This document shows positions 44,218-54,981 of a stretch of 64,000 nt of DNA, piece by piece. Where the stretch lies: assembly GCA_016841445.1 (NCBI GenBank), contig JAENZD010000001.1, forward strand, positions 558,001 through 622,000, read 5' to 3'. Source of the DNA: Anaerolineaceae bacterium. GTDB taxonomy: Bacteria > Chloroflexota > Anaerolineae > Anaerolineales > Anaerolineaceae. Below the pieces are notes generated by a model. The model had not been told where the DNA came from and did not search any database. It saw nothing but the letters and a program-made list of their open reading frames with translations. How positions within the stretch are numbered: position 1 is the first letter of the stretch; every line of letters begins with the position of its first letter. The position numbers were made by a program, and so were the translations under genes.

Positions 44218-45624
44218 TTAGCTGTCGAATTCTTGCGCAAATGTCGAAATTTGAGCTGAACGCATCCTGAGTGAGGGTGTTAGCATTTCCTCGATCCGGT
44301 CGGTTGTGAAGGAACGTGGGCGTTCGATCGGCTGCCCCAGGGCTCGTGCCCAAACAGCATGTGCGGTCAGCCCGAGCAGCCGGCTGGCACCAAACAGCAC
44401 GGTGCAGAATTCCGGTTCAACCCCGTAATGATGCTGCAGTGTGCCGCTGATCGCATCCACATTCGGGTAGGGGTTCTTGACTTTGCCCAACCCCCCCAGC
44501 ACCCCGGGGATCACTTCGTAAACACGTTTGACCAGTTGGAACAGGGGGTCATCTGGGAGATAAGCTTCAGCAAAGCGATACTGCGCGGTAAAGCGGGTAT
44601 CCGTCCGCCGCAGGACGCCGTGCCCGTACCCTGGGATGACTTTCCCCTGTTCGAGGGTTTCCAGGGTGAATGCCCTTAGTTCTTCAGCCGATGGAAGCTT
44701 GCCGTAGTGCGCTTGCAGTGCCTTCAGCCAGCGCAAGGTTTCCTGGTTGGCCAGTCCGTGCAGCGGCCCGGCCAGGGCGTTTAGCCCAGCGGATGACGAA
44801 AGATACAGATCGGAAAGCGTCGAGCTGACCAGGTGCGAGGTGTGTGCGCTGGCGTTGCCGTTTTCCTGGTCGGAATGCAGGGTCATGAACAGCCGGGTCA
44901 GTTCCTGGTATTCCGGGTCATCCCCCTTGCCGATCATGTGGGCAAAATTCGCACTCCAATCGAGGTCCGGGTCAGGGACTGCCTCAGCACTATCCCGGTA
45001 CTTGAGGTTGTAGATGGTGGCAGCCAGGGTCGGCAGGTTAGCCGTGATCGTCAGCGCATCTTCCAGCATCGGTTTCCAGTACTCGCTGCGTGAGATGCCC
45101 TCATGGTAGGCTCGCGCCGCCCTGGATTGGGGCTGCATGGCGAGGATCGCCTGGGAGAACAGCGTCATGGGATGCGTGTTGGCTGGCATGGACCGGAGCA
45201 GGTCGACCACATACCCCGGCAAACCCTGCCGCGCTCGCCAAACGTCTTCAACCGCCTGGGCTTCAGCTGGGGTCGGAAAATGGCCGACCAGCAGCAGGTG
45301 ATACAGGCCGCCCAGCAGCGGGTAGTTGGATCCATCCGCTTTGGGCAGTTTCTCCAGCAGTTCATCGACGGAATACCCCCGGATCAATAACCCCTGGGAG
45401 GGGTCCACATGGGAAATTTCCGTCACCAGGGCAAACAGGCAGCGCATGCCACCGTAAACCGCCCCAACCGTGATCTCCCCGATCGGCTGGTCCCCATACT
45501 CGCTCAGCAGCCGGGTCAGCCGCTCTTGCCACGCAGGCAGTTGGGCAGCGATCAGGGCTTCAATATTGAGTTCTGATTTTTTATTTTGATGTGCTGATTT
45601 AGATTTGTTCCTGTGGTTGTCCAA
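44218..45624 (-). CDS. gltA: Citrate synthase
   Basis: A 468-residue citrate synthase condensing acetyl-CoA and oxaloacetate. Key segments: GLLIRGYSVDELLEKLP, NASAHTSHLVSSTLSDLYLS, the active-site His regions AGPLHGLANQETL and VIPGYGHGVLRRTDTRF, and the C-terminal GASRLLGLTAHAVWARALGQ with IERPRSFTTD. Length and motifs fit the longer Si-type form found in several anaerobes and eukaryotes rather than E. coli GltA. It follows iclR after 53 bp leftward and is followed by the DUF4914 gene. With icd and acnA rightward it completes the oxidative branch to 2-oxoglutarate. Confidence 0.95.
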   Translation of the reverse strand: MDNHRNKSKSAHQNKKSELNIEALIAAQLPAWQERLTRLLSEYGDQPIGEITVGAVYGGMRCLFALVTEISHVDPSQGLLIRGYSVDELLEKLPKADGSNYPLLGGLYHLLLVGHFPTPAEAQAVEDVWRARQGLPGYVVDLLRSMPANTHPMTLFSQAILAMQPQSRAARAYHEGISRSEYWKPMLEDALTITANLPTLAATIYNLKYRDSAEAVPDPDLDWSANFAHMIGKGDDPEYQELTRLFMTLHSDQENGNASAHTSHLVSSTLSDLYLSSSAGLNALAGPLHGLANQETLRWLKALQAHYGKLPSAEELRAFTLETLEQGKVIPGYGHGVLRRTDTRFTAQYRFAEAYLPDDPLFQLVKRVYEVIPGVLGGLGKVKNPYPNVDAISGTLQHHYGVEPEFCTVLFGASRLLGLTAHAVWARALGQPIERPRSFTTDRIEEMLTPSLRMRSAQISTFAQEFDS

Positions 45625-45677
45625 AATAACGCCTCGCTTGTTCTGATGATTGGGTTTCTACGGATAATACTTGGCGG

Positions 45678-46478
45678 CTATCGCAGCCGCCCGGACTGAA
45701 CACCCTTTTTATTTTGCGAGGGGTTATATCCAAGTAAACGGGAGATCTGCATCCCCATCCGGATGCAGGTCTGCGAGAATTTATCGACCTTATCTTCTGT
45801 GAAGCGCGCGGTCGGCCCTGAAATGGTGATCGCTGAGACCATCACCCCGCGCTGGTTGAAGATCGGCGCGGCCACACCCGAAGCATCAGGCGTCCATTCA
45901 CCGTGGCTGAGGGCGTACCCTTGCGCCACGATCCGCTCGCATTCTGCCAGGAGTTCATCAGGATCAGTGATCGTCAGGGGTGTGAAGGCTTCGCGTTCCT
46001 CAGTATCCAGGACTTCCTGCCGCTCTTCATCGGTCATATATGCCAGAAAGAGCTTGCCGGCTGAACCAGCATGCAGAGGCAGGTAGCGGCCCACCCGGGC
46101 CACCATCCGGATGTTTTGTTCGCTTTCAAGCCGTTCAACACACACGCGGTCTTTGCCTTCCAGGATGTACAGGCTGATCGTCTCACCGGTGAAGCGCTGC
46201 AGGTCATAAATATAGGGCAGGGCGATCCGGCGCACGTCCAGTGTGGCCGTATAAACTTCCGCCCACGCCAGCACCTTCCCGGCCAGTGAATATTTCTGCG
46301 TCTCCATATCCTGAACCAGTAAGCCCAGTTCCTTAAGGGATGCAAACACTCGGCCGACCGTGCTGGTGGAGATGTCCGTCAGGCGCGCCGCTTCACGGAC
46401 GCCCAAATAAGGTTCGTCCTTTGAAAAGCAGTCCATCAGCCGGATCGCATTCGTGAGTGTGCTGAAAGGTTTTTCCAT
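45678..46478 (-). CDS. IclR-family transcriptional regulator
   Basis: A 266-residue regulator: winged helix at residues 5-65 (AARLTDISTSTVGRVFASLK) and an IclR effector domain (ETISLYILEGKDRVCVERLE, HAGSAGKLFLAYM, YALSHGEWTPDASGVAAPIF). IclR proteins usually sense small organic acids. It divides the divergent TCA genes: gltA downstream on its own strand, icd-acnA on the other. An inverted repeat cluster lies 13-41 bp upstream of its start, so self-control and joint control of icd are expected. Effector could be a TCA intermediate; not determined. Confidence 0.93.
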   Translation of the reverse strand: MEKPFSTLTNAIRLMDCFSKDEPYLGVREAARLTDISTSTVGRVFASLKELGLLVQDMETQKYSLAGKVLAWAEVYTATLDVRRIALPYIYDLQRFTGETISLYILEGKDRVCVERLESEQNIRMVARVGRYLPLHAGSAGKLFLAYMTDEERQEVLDTEEREAFTPLTITDPDELLAECERIVAQGYALSHGEWTPDASGVAAPIFNQRGVMVSAITISGPTARFTEDKVDKFSQTCIRMGMQISRLLGYNPSQNKKGVQSGRLR

Positions 46479-46490
46479 GGTTTTTCTCGG

Positions 46491-46519
46491 TGTCCCGTTG
46501 ATTGGGACAGCGTCCCAAT
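46491..46519. promoter_or_regulatory. Triple half-site operator between iclR and icd
   Basis: ATTGGGACAGCGTCCCAAT (46501-46519) is a perfect palindrome with a 3-base centre, and TGTCCC (46491-46496) pairs with GGGACA (46504-46509) to give a second, overlapping one. Three TGGGAC half-sites within 29 bp next to an IclR gene are a strong operator candidate. Confidence 0.75.
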
Positions 46520-46633
46520 TCTATGTGTTAGTATGATTATAAGCGTCAGGCTGGAATTTTGTCAATGTCAAAAAACCGGCGTTAACCTGTTGTTATCATT
46601 AGAAAAAAACGTCACAAAGGAGTGATTTTATCC

Positions 46634-47941
<1,308 letters not shown>

Positions 47942-47963
47942 AATTAATAGTCTGGAGCACACA

Positions 47964-50651
47964 ATGACTTCTTCTCAAAACGACCTTCCCCTCGAAATCA
48001 ACATGCCAAAATTCGCCGGTGCACGCCTGCACCGGCTGCCTTTTTCCATCCGCATCCTCCTTGAAAACGCCCTTCGCCACGCCGCAGCCGATCCTGAAGC
48101 CAAACAGGCCGTCGATGCGATCCTTAACTGGGGGCCAGTTGACGCCGCTCGCCCCGCCGTGCCTTTCTACCCTGCCCGTGTCCTCCTCCAGGACCTGACC
48201 GGTGTCCCCCTGGTGGTCGACCTGGCCGCCATGCGCGAGGCCTACGCCCGCTTAGGCGGCGATCCGGCCGAACTCTCCCCCAAAATCCCTGTCGACCTGG
48301 TCATCGATCACTCCGTCCAGGTGGATTTCAACCAGGGGCCGCAGGCATTCGCAAGCAACCGCGCCCTGGAATACGAGCGCAACCGGGAGCGCTACGAGCT
48401 GCTCCGCTGGGCTCAAGAGGCTTTCGATCATTTCCGGGTTGTGCCCCCCGGCAAGGGCATTGTTCACCAGGTCAACCTGGAAGCCCTGGCGGAGGTGGTC
48501 ACGCAGCGCACTCAAAATGGGCAGCCCCTGGCTTTCCCCGATACCGTTGTCGGCACCGACTCCCATACCCCGATGATCAACGGTCTGGGTGTGATGGGCT
48601 GGGGCGTGGGCGGCATTGAAGCCGCCGCCGCCTTATTGGGCAAATCCCTGGAAGTCCCCCTGCCGGATGTGATCGGGCTGGAGCTGTGTGGAGCACTCCC
48701 CGCGGGTGCCACCCCGACCGACCTGACCCTGACGATCGTCCAGCGCCTGCGGCAGGAAGGCGTGGTTGGTAAGTTCATTGAATGCTTCGGCGATGGCTTG
48801 GAGTCAATTGCCATCCCCGACCGGGCCATGATCGCCAACATGTCACCCGAGAGCGGCGCCACGGTCACCCTCTTCCCGGTCGATCACCTCACCCTCGCTT
48901 ACCTCAAGCTGACCGGGCGTAGCCCGGAAGTCCTCCACCGGGTTGAAACCTACTGCAAAGCCCAGGGCTTGTTCCGCGAAACCGGCGCGCCCTCACCTGA
49001 ATTCACAAAAGTCATCACGGTCGACCTCGGCGCGGTCCAGCCTAGCCTGGCCGGGCCCTTCCGTCCAAACGACCGCCTGACGATCCCCAACCTCAAACCC
49101 GATTTCGAAGCCCATTTATTACGCCAAAAGCGTGATCGCGGCTTCGGGCTGAGCGCAGGTGAGCAGAAACCCGAGGTCCCTGTCACGATCGACGGCCAAA
49201 CCGTTACCCTCACCCACGGCGCACTGGTCATCGCTGCCATCACCTCCTGCACCAACACCTCCAACCCCTATGTCATGCTCAGTGCCGGCCTGCTCGCCAA
49301 AAATGCCCTCGCGCGCGGCCTGCGGGTCAACCCCACCGTCAAATGCTCCCTCATGCCCGGCTCACAGGTCGTAACGGCCTACCTCGAGCGCGCCGGTCTG
49401 CTGGATCCCCTCGCCCAGCTCGGGTTCAGGCTGGTCGGCTACGGCTGCGGCAGCTGCATCGGCAATTCCGGCCCGTTATCCCCTGAAGTCGCTCAAGCCG
49501 TGAAAAGCGCCGACCTGGTCACCGCCAGCATCTCATCGGGCAACCGCAACTTTGAAGGCCGCATCCACGCCCTCAGCCGTGCCAACTACCTGGCATCCCC
49601 CCCGCTGGTCGTCGCCTACGCCCTGGCCGGCACGGTCGCGGTCGACCTCTCTTCTCAGCCCCTGGGCATCGATCTGGAGGGTAATCCTGTCTATTTAGCT
49701 GACCTGCTGCCCGCTGAGGATGAAGTCCAAAGCCTGATGGCGGAAATTCAGCCCGAACTCTACCAGCAGATCTATGCCGACCTGTTCACGGGGGATGCAG
49801 ATTGGGCCTCGATTGGCACGGCGGAAAAATCAGCGCTGTTCCCCTGGGACCCGGCTTCAACCTACATCAAAGAACCCCCGTATTTTACAGGCATATCTCG
49901 CTCAGCGGACTCGCCTGCCCTCGCCGATATTGAAAATGCCCGGGTTCTGGCGCTGCTCGGGGATTCCATCACCACCGACCATATCTCACCGGCCGGTGCC
50001 ATCCCCGCTGACAGCCCTGCTGGGCGCTACCTGGCGGAACTGGGGGTCCCGGAAGCGGAATTCAATTCCTACGGTGCACGCCGGGGAAACGACCAGGTCA
50101 TGGTGAGGGGGACCTTTGCCAACATTCGCCTCCGCAACCGCCTCGTACCAGGGAAGGAAGGGGGGGTAACGAAAATTATTCCGGATGGCGAGCGCATGAC
50201 CATCTTCGAAGCTTCCCAAATTTACAAGAAGAATGGCACGCCGCTCATCGTCATCGCCGGGAAGGAATACGGCACGGGCTCCAGCCGGGATTGGGCCGCC
50301 AAAGGGCCGCTCCTGCTGGGGGTGCGTGCCGTCATCGCCGAATCCTTCGAACGCATCCACCGTTCCAACCTGGTCGGGATGGGCATCCTGCCCCTGGTTT
50401 TCAAAGAGGGTGAGAATGCGGAGAAACTGGGTCTGACCGGCGAGGAGCTTTACACGATCACAGGCTTGGCCGGGCTTGAGCCGGGAGGAAAATTAAAAGT
50501 GCGAGCTGAGTCTACGGATGGCGAGGTGAAGACTTTTGAGGTTATTGCACGCGTGGACTCCTTGGCGGAGTTGGTGCGGGTTAAACAGGGGGGTATTTTG
50601 CAGGAGGCCCTGGTCGAGCTCAGTGAAGAAAACCATATCAGCAAACGTTAA
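47964..50651 (+). CDS. acnA: Aconitate hydratase A
   Basis: An 895-residue AcnA/IRP1-type aconitase isomerising citrate and isocitrate. Cluster ligands are in ITSCTNTSNPYVMLSAGLLA and YGCGSCIGNSGPL; other landmarks are VGTDSHTPMINGLGVMGWGV, IDHSVQVDF and the swivel domain YGTGSSRDWAAKGPLLLGV. The start at 47964 follows GGAG and matches the family; a longer frame to 47814 overlaps icd. The final codons (ISKR) lie inside a direct repeat shared with the far side of mcrBC, which suggests an insertion at this end of the gene. The coding sequence itself is complete. Confidence 0.95.
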   Translation: MTSSQNDLPLEINMPKFAGARLHRLPFSIRILLENALRHAAADPEAKQAVDAILNWGPVDAARPAVPFYPARVLLQDLTGVPLVVDLAAMREAYARLGGDPAELSPKIPVDLVIDHSVQVDFNQGPQAFASNRALEYERNRERYELLRWAQEAFDHFRVVPPGKGIVHQVNLEALAEVVTQRTQNGQPLAFPDTVVGTDSHTPMINGLGVMGWGVGGIEAAAALLGKSLEVPLPDVIGLELCGALPAGATPTDLTLTIVQRLRQEGVVGKFIECFGDGLESIAIPDRAMIANMSPESGATVTLFPVDHLTLAYLKLTGRSPEVLHRVETYCKAQGLFRETGAPSPEFTKVITVDLGAVQPSLAGPFRPNDRLTIPNLKPDFEAHLLRQKRDRGFGLSAGEQKPEVPVTIDGQTVTLTHGALVIAAITSCTNTSNPYVMLSAGLLAKNALARGLRVNPTVKCSLMPGSQVVTAYLERAGLLDPLAQLGFRLVGYGCGSCIGNSGPLSPEVAQAVKSADLVTASISSGNRNFEGRIHALSRANYLASPPLVVAYALAGTVAVDLSSQPLGIDLEGNPVYLADLLPAEDEVQSLMAEIQPELYQQIYADLFTGDADWASIGTAEKSALFPWDPASTYIKEPPYFTGISRSADSPALADIENARVLALLGDSITTDHISPAGAIPADSPAGRYLAELGVPEAEFNSYGARRGNDQVMVRGTFANIRLRNRLVPGKEGGVTKIIPDGERMTIFEASQIYKKNGTPLIVIAGKEYGTGSSRDWAAKGPLLLGVRAVIAESFERIHRSNLVGMGILPLVFKEGENAEKLGLTGEELYTITGLAGLEPGGKLKVRAESTDGEVKTFEVIARVDSLAELVRVKQGGILQEALVELSEENHISKR

Positions 50652-50727
50652 TACTGGCAAATTTTTCGATTACTAAAATACAAAGGGTATTTCTGACTCA
50701 ACTTTACAAGAAAAGGTTTCATAATCA
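50637..50727 (+). repeat. Left copy of the mcrBC-flanking direct repeat
   Basis: Begins ATCAGCAAACGTTAATACTG inside the last codons of acnA and runs to CATAATCA. It matches 54775-54867 at roughly three in four bases, with the shared block TATTTCTGACTC/CATTTCTGACTC. The pair brackets mcrB-mcrC. Confidence 0.7.
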
Positions 50728-50936
50728 CGATAGTCTCTTCTTGGAGGATGATAACCAGGTGGATCATATAGTCGGATCATAATATCTTATTAAATACCTA
50801 GTTAATAGATGTTCCGGTTTAGCTCACTGTTGCACCAAAATTATTCGTTTGCTCCAAAAACCAGGTTTTTACTTTTTATGTGAGGTTATAATTCATAAAC
50901 AGGAAATTGGATAATGACTAGATAAAGGAATCAGTA
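50728..50936. other. AT-rich leader of mcrB
   Basis: Sequence between the left repeat copy and mcrB, presumably containing the mcrBC promoter. No gene seen. Confidence 0.4.
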
Positions 50937-53219
50937 ATGAAATTAGATCCAACCATTGCCAATACGATAACTGAGTTACATCAGAAAATGTATGAAGAGG
51001 GGAAGCTTCTGAGCAAAAGCCAACTGGAACAGTATTATCAAACATTTAAATCGCGTTTCGGTATTGAGAAATTATCTCAAATTGATGGTGAGGAATTGCT
51101 CAATACGATGCATAATTTAAGCAATACCGATAGCCTGGTGTACTGGCTTGAATATAAAAACGATGAAGAATTTCCAGCGAGGTTTGGAAGCATTGCAGGT
51201 GGTAGTGGGTTGAAGTATGGAATTTATAAGCGCAAAGAAACCGGTCAATGGATGACTGGCTCACCGAGTAATCAAATAGAGCTATCAATTGAAGAAGCTA
51301 TTCAAATAGCCCGGAAACATCGTGACCAATTACAAATTGGCGTCGAATTACTTGATGCGCTTCCATATCCAGGAGAAGATCAGGATTATGCCAAACTGCA
51401 ATCTGATATGAACGAGAATTGTCCGGATGTAAGTGACACCGCTTGGGGACACAAATATTTTAGTTTACTTTATCCTGAAAAACTTGATGATTATCATAAC
51501 CCTGACTATCAGAGATTTCATCTAATCAAGTTATTACAATTACCCCCTGAAGGTGATGGTAGATATATTGCTGCAGGCAGGTTTGTTGCTATCAGTAAAG
51601 AACTGGGAATCTCCTTAAATAGCCTGACGACAATTACAAATCAACGCCATGGACCTCCCCATAAATATTGGAGGATAGGCACAAAAAGTGGTAGCACCGA
51701 TGAAAGTTATTGGAATAATATGAGGGCGGGTAGCCATGTATCGATTGGATGGTCAGATATGGGAGATCTTTCATGGGTGGAATATAGTCAAAATTCCAAA
51801 GACCAATTAAGTGAAATAGTAAAAGAACAATACGCTTCGAAAACACCACAGGAAGTAGGAAAGACAACCCGAAAAATTTTTGATTTTGTAACTCGTATTG
51901 GGGAAGATGATATTGTCTTGGCGGCAGATGGAAAGCAAATACTTGGTATTGGAAGGGTCATTGGTAATTATGAATATAATGCCGCATTAGGTTTCCCTCA
52001 TATGAGGCCTGTAGAATGGCTTTCATTTGAAAGTTGGGAATTATCCGAGGGACTTCAGAATGCTGTGGCTGAGATCCGCAAACCGGTTAACCTGGTTGAA
52101 ATTGAAAGAAAGATTCTCACACCTGGAAAAGAAACTATTTCTATTCCTACAAAATCTATTCGCAAGAAACTATCAGGCATCCCTGGTAGGATCCAAGAAA
52201 TTCTTGAACGCAAGAAGCAAGTGATCCTATACGGTCCACCAGGGACCGGCAAAACCTATTGGGCTCTCAATACTGCTAAGCAATTAGCAGCCTTAATAAA
52301 TTTTGGGAAAGATTTCGAGAATCTCTCCAGCGAAGAAAAAACTTCCGTAACGATCATGTCAGATGGAAAACCAGGATCTGTTCAAATTTGTACTTTCCAC
52401 CCAGCTTATGGTTATGAGGATTTTATCGAAGGTTTTCGCCCAATGAATGTAGATGGACAGCTAATTTTCGAGCGAAGGGATGGTGTTTTCAAGAGGCTTT
52501 GTAAACAAGCTTCAAGACAAAAGGAACAGAATTTTTATCTTATCATCGACGAGATCAATCGAGGCGATATTCCAAGAATCTTCGGTGAATTAATCACCAT
52601 CTTGGAGAAAGACAAGCGTGGAATACAAGTTTTCTTACCAATTTCTGATGAATCCTTTGTGGTTCCGGATAATGTCTACATCATCGGCACAATGAATACG
52701 GCAGATCGTTCAATAGCCTTGTTGGATGCTGCTTTGCGTCGACGATTTGGTTTCATTGAGTTGATGCCCGACCCCTCAATTTTGGGCGATACAAGCATAA
52801 GAGGCATTCCACTCAGACCCTGGTTGGAAGCAATAAATCAACGTATTTTACAAACTATCGGTCGGGATGCCCGTAATCTACAAATCGGCCATGCCTACTT
52901 CCTTGAAAAGGAGAGACCGGTTACAGAATTTTCTCATCTTGCCCGAATCGTTCAAGATGACCTATTACCATTACTTGAAGAATATTGTTATGAGGATTAT
53001 GAGACTCTGGAGAGGATACTTGGGAAAGGTTTAATCGACCGGGAAAACCAACGTGTGCGTCACGAATTGTTTGAAACAGCAAATGATGATGATCTCATTC
53101 AAGCATTACTCTCACCTTTTCCAGAGATTGGCACATCTGCAAAAGCTGTGAGTATAGAACAGGAAACACCTATTGATGAGGATGAGATCTCTGAAGATTC
53201 AGATAGTATGAATGAATAA
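50937..53219 (+). CDS. mcrB: McrB-type GTPase with long N-terminal domain
   Basis: A 760-residue AAA+ motor of a McrBC-type restriction system. The C-terminal half has Walker A YGPPGTGKTYW (near residue 434), the McrB-typical FHPAYGYEDFIEGFRP, Walker B LIIDEINRGDIPRIFGE and the GTPase-defining MNTADRSIALLDAALRRRF. The first 400 residues contain a helical region and a segment (HVSIGWSDMGDLSWVEY ... ILGIGRVIGNYEYN) resembling EVE/PUA-like readers of modified bases. That part replaces the 5mC-binding domain of E. coli McrB, so the target modification may differ. Overlaps mcrC by 8 bp. Confidence 0.92.
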   Translation: MKLDPTIANTITELHQKMYEEGKLLSKSQLEQYYQTFKSRFGIEKLSQIDGEELLNTMHNLSNTDSLVYWLEYKNDEEFPARFGSIAGGSGLKYGIYKRKETGQWMTGSPSNQIELSIEEAIQIARKHRDQLQIGVELLDALPYPGEDQDYAKLQSDMNENCPDVSDTAWGHKYFSLLYPEKLDDYHNPDYQRFHLIKLLQLPPEGDGRYIAAGRFVAISKELGISLNSLTTITNQRHGPPHKYWRIGTKSGSTDESYWNNMRAGSHVSIGWSDMGDLSWVEYSQNSKDQLSEIVKEQYASKTPQEVGKTTRKIFDFVTRIGEDDIVLAADGKQILGIGRVIGNYEYNAALGFPHMRPVEWLSFESWELSEGLQNAVAEIRKPVNLVEIERKILTPGKETISIPTKSIRKKLSGIPGRIQEILERKKQVILYGPPGTGKTYWALNTAKQLAALINFGKDFENLSSEEKTSVTIMSDGKPGSVQICTFHPAYGYEDFIEGFRPMNVDGQLIFERRDGVFKRLCKQASRQKEQNFYLIIDEINRGDIPRIFGELITILEKDKRGIQVFLPISDESFVVPDNVYIIGTMNTADRSIALLDAALRRRFGFIELMPDPSILGDTSIRGIPLRPWLEAINQRILQTIGRDARNLQIGHAYFLEKERPVTEFSHLARIVQDDLLPLLEEYCYEDYETLERILGKGLIDRENQRVRHELFETANDDDLIQALLSPFPEIGTSAKAVSIEQETPIDEDEISEDSDSMNE

Positions 53220-54540
53220 ATTTCAGTCTCAAATCCAAACGATACGTCACTTTCAACTGCAAGAATGGCAAAAAATTACGCCAGATTCTTGCCCTGGAGT
53301 CGCAGGAGTTTCCTTTAATCATGATCCTGCTATTCGGCGGCAAATTGCATCTCTTAACCAATCCGGCAAAATAGAGATCCTAGAATTAGTCGAAGGTTTA
53401 CAAATCCGCACATTTCAATATGTTGGGAACATTCGAATTGGTCCAATAAGTATTAGTATCCAACCTAAAATTGATGGTGTACGCTTTCTCAGTCTGCTTC
53501 GATATGCATATGGTTGGCGTAAACTAGAGTTTTTTGATCCCTCGATACTTAATTTAGAAGAGAATGGTTTCCAGGACATATTAATTTTCCAGCTCTTGGC
53601 TGAAGCCAAAAATATTCTTGGGCGTGGTCTTTACCGTAAATACGAGTGTATAGAGGAAAATCTTCAATCACCAAGAGGGCGTATCGACTTCAATCAGTTT
53701 GCCATTAAGGGTGGTTTATCTGATGCCTTCTTGTTTTGCCGGCATTATTTACGCTTGGAGAATAATCTGCTCAACCAAACCCTTCTTGCGGGACTTTTGT
53801 TAAGTTCCCGGTTAACAAGCGACATAGTGTTACGAGCCGAATTGAGGAAAATATCTCAAATCCTGGAGCAGAGCGTGTCTTCTGTGAAATTAACATCTTC
53901 CTTATTACTAAATGCCCAAATCAACACGAATCGGCTAACAGCAATCTATCGGCCAACACTATCCATTATAAAAATTTTATTATCCTCGCAAGGCATTTCG
54001 CTTGATCGAAAAGATTCCGATATTAAATTGCCAGGGTTTCTTTTCGATATGAATCGATTTTATCAGGCATTACTTTCTCGCTTTCTATCCGAAAATCTGT
54101 TGGGTTATGAAGTTCAAGATGAATTCCGGTTATCTGGTATGTTAGCTTACCATCCACAATATAATCCTCAAAAACATAAAGCAGCGACAATACGCCCTGA
54201 TTTTGCGATCCTTAAGGACCATCAAGTGGTTGCATTGTTAGATGCAAAATATAGAGATTTATGGGAAAAATCATTACCACGGGATATGATTTACCAACTT
54301 GCTATGTATGCATTCAGCCAAAATCGACCAGGAACTGCAACAATTCTTTATCCAACAACTAATCAAGAAGCCCAAGAAGCGTGGATAAACGTGCAGCATC
54401 CAATTTCTAGGGAAAGATTGGCAAAGGTTGTTTTGCGGCCTGTAAATTTATTAGCTATTGAAGAAATGATAAACACCTCAAATACTGCTTATGTAAAACG
54501 AGAAAAGAATAAATTTGCAAAAAAGATGGTGTTTGGATAA
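53212..54540 (+). CDS. mcrC: McrC-type nuclease subunit
   Basis: A 442-residue partner of McrB. The N-terminal part binds the motor (RTFQYVGNIRIGPISISIQP) and the C-terminal PD-(D/E)xK core shows IRPDFAILKDHQVVALLDAKYRD with Asp, Asp and Lys of the nuclease site. Its ATG overlaps the end of mcrB (8 bp), so translation is coupled and a fixed ratio is likely. AT-rich like mcrB, in contrast to acnA upstream. Acts with McrB to cut modified foreign DNA. Confidence 0.93.
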   Translation: MNKFQSQIQTIRHFQLQEWQKITPDSCPGVAGVSFNHDPAIRRQIASLNQSGKIEILELVEGLQIRTFQYVGNIRIGPISISIQPKIDGVRFLSLLRYAYGWRKLEFFDPSILNLEENGFQDILIFQLLAEAKNILGRGLYRKYECIEENLQSPRGRIDFNQFAIKGGLSDAFLFCRHYLRLENNLLNQTLLAGLLLSSRLTSDIVLRAELRKISQILEQSVSSVKLTSSLLLNAQINTNRLTAIYRPTLSIIKILLSSQGISLDRKDSDIKLPGFLFDMNRFYQALLSRFLSENLLGYEVQDEFRLSGMLAYHPQYNPQKHKAATIRPDFAILKDHQVVALLDAKYRDLWEKSLPRDMIYQLAMYAFSQNRPGTATILYPTTNQEAQEAWINVQHPISRERLAKVVLRPVNLLAIEEMINTSNTAYVKREKNKFAKKMVFG

Positions 54541-54774
54541 AAACTTCTTTGATGTTGTTAAGCTCAATATTTGAAATTCCCATAAGTCTTTCCTGATTTT
54601 GATTGGTATTCATTGATCTCAATAGATGAATAATTGATCCAAATATTGCGCTTCTAGCAGGAAAACGATCTCAAACCACAGATTGAAACCGAGGAAAAAT
54701 GTCGAAGAAGTAAAGAAACGTCTTATTTGAGACTGATCTCTGCAAGATTGATGGAAATCAGCGACGAATACCAA
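54541..54774. other. Region between mcrC and the right repeat
   Basis: AT-rich, no frame of note. It might contain remnants of an older gene (no stable reading found). Confidence 0.35.
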
Positions 54775-54867
54775 ATCAGCAAACGTTTTTATGCTGGCAA
54801 TTCATTCGATTGTTAAAGTACAATGGGCATTTCTGACTCGATTTTACAGAAAATAGGTTACATAATC
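54775..54867 (+). repeat. Right copy of the mcrBC-flanking direct repeat
   Basis: Begins ATCAGCAAACGTTTTTATGC and includes CATTTCTGACTCGATTTTAC; same order and strand as 50637-50727. The distance between copies is about 4.1 kb. Confidence 0.7.
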
Positions 54868-54981
54868 TAAAGACATTGTGATAATAGCTTTTCTTTCATT
54901 GATTAAATTTTATCAAAAATATCAAACCTCGTTTATAATAACTTTAATAATATTCATTACTCCTAGGGAGGTGAAATTATC

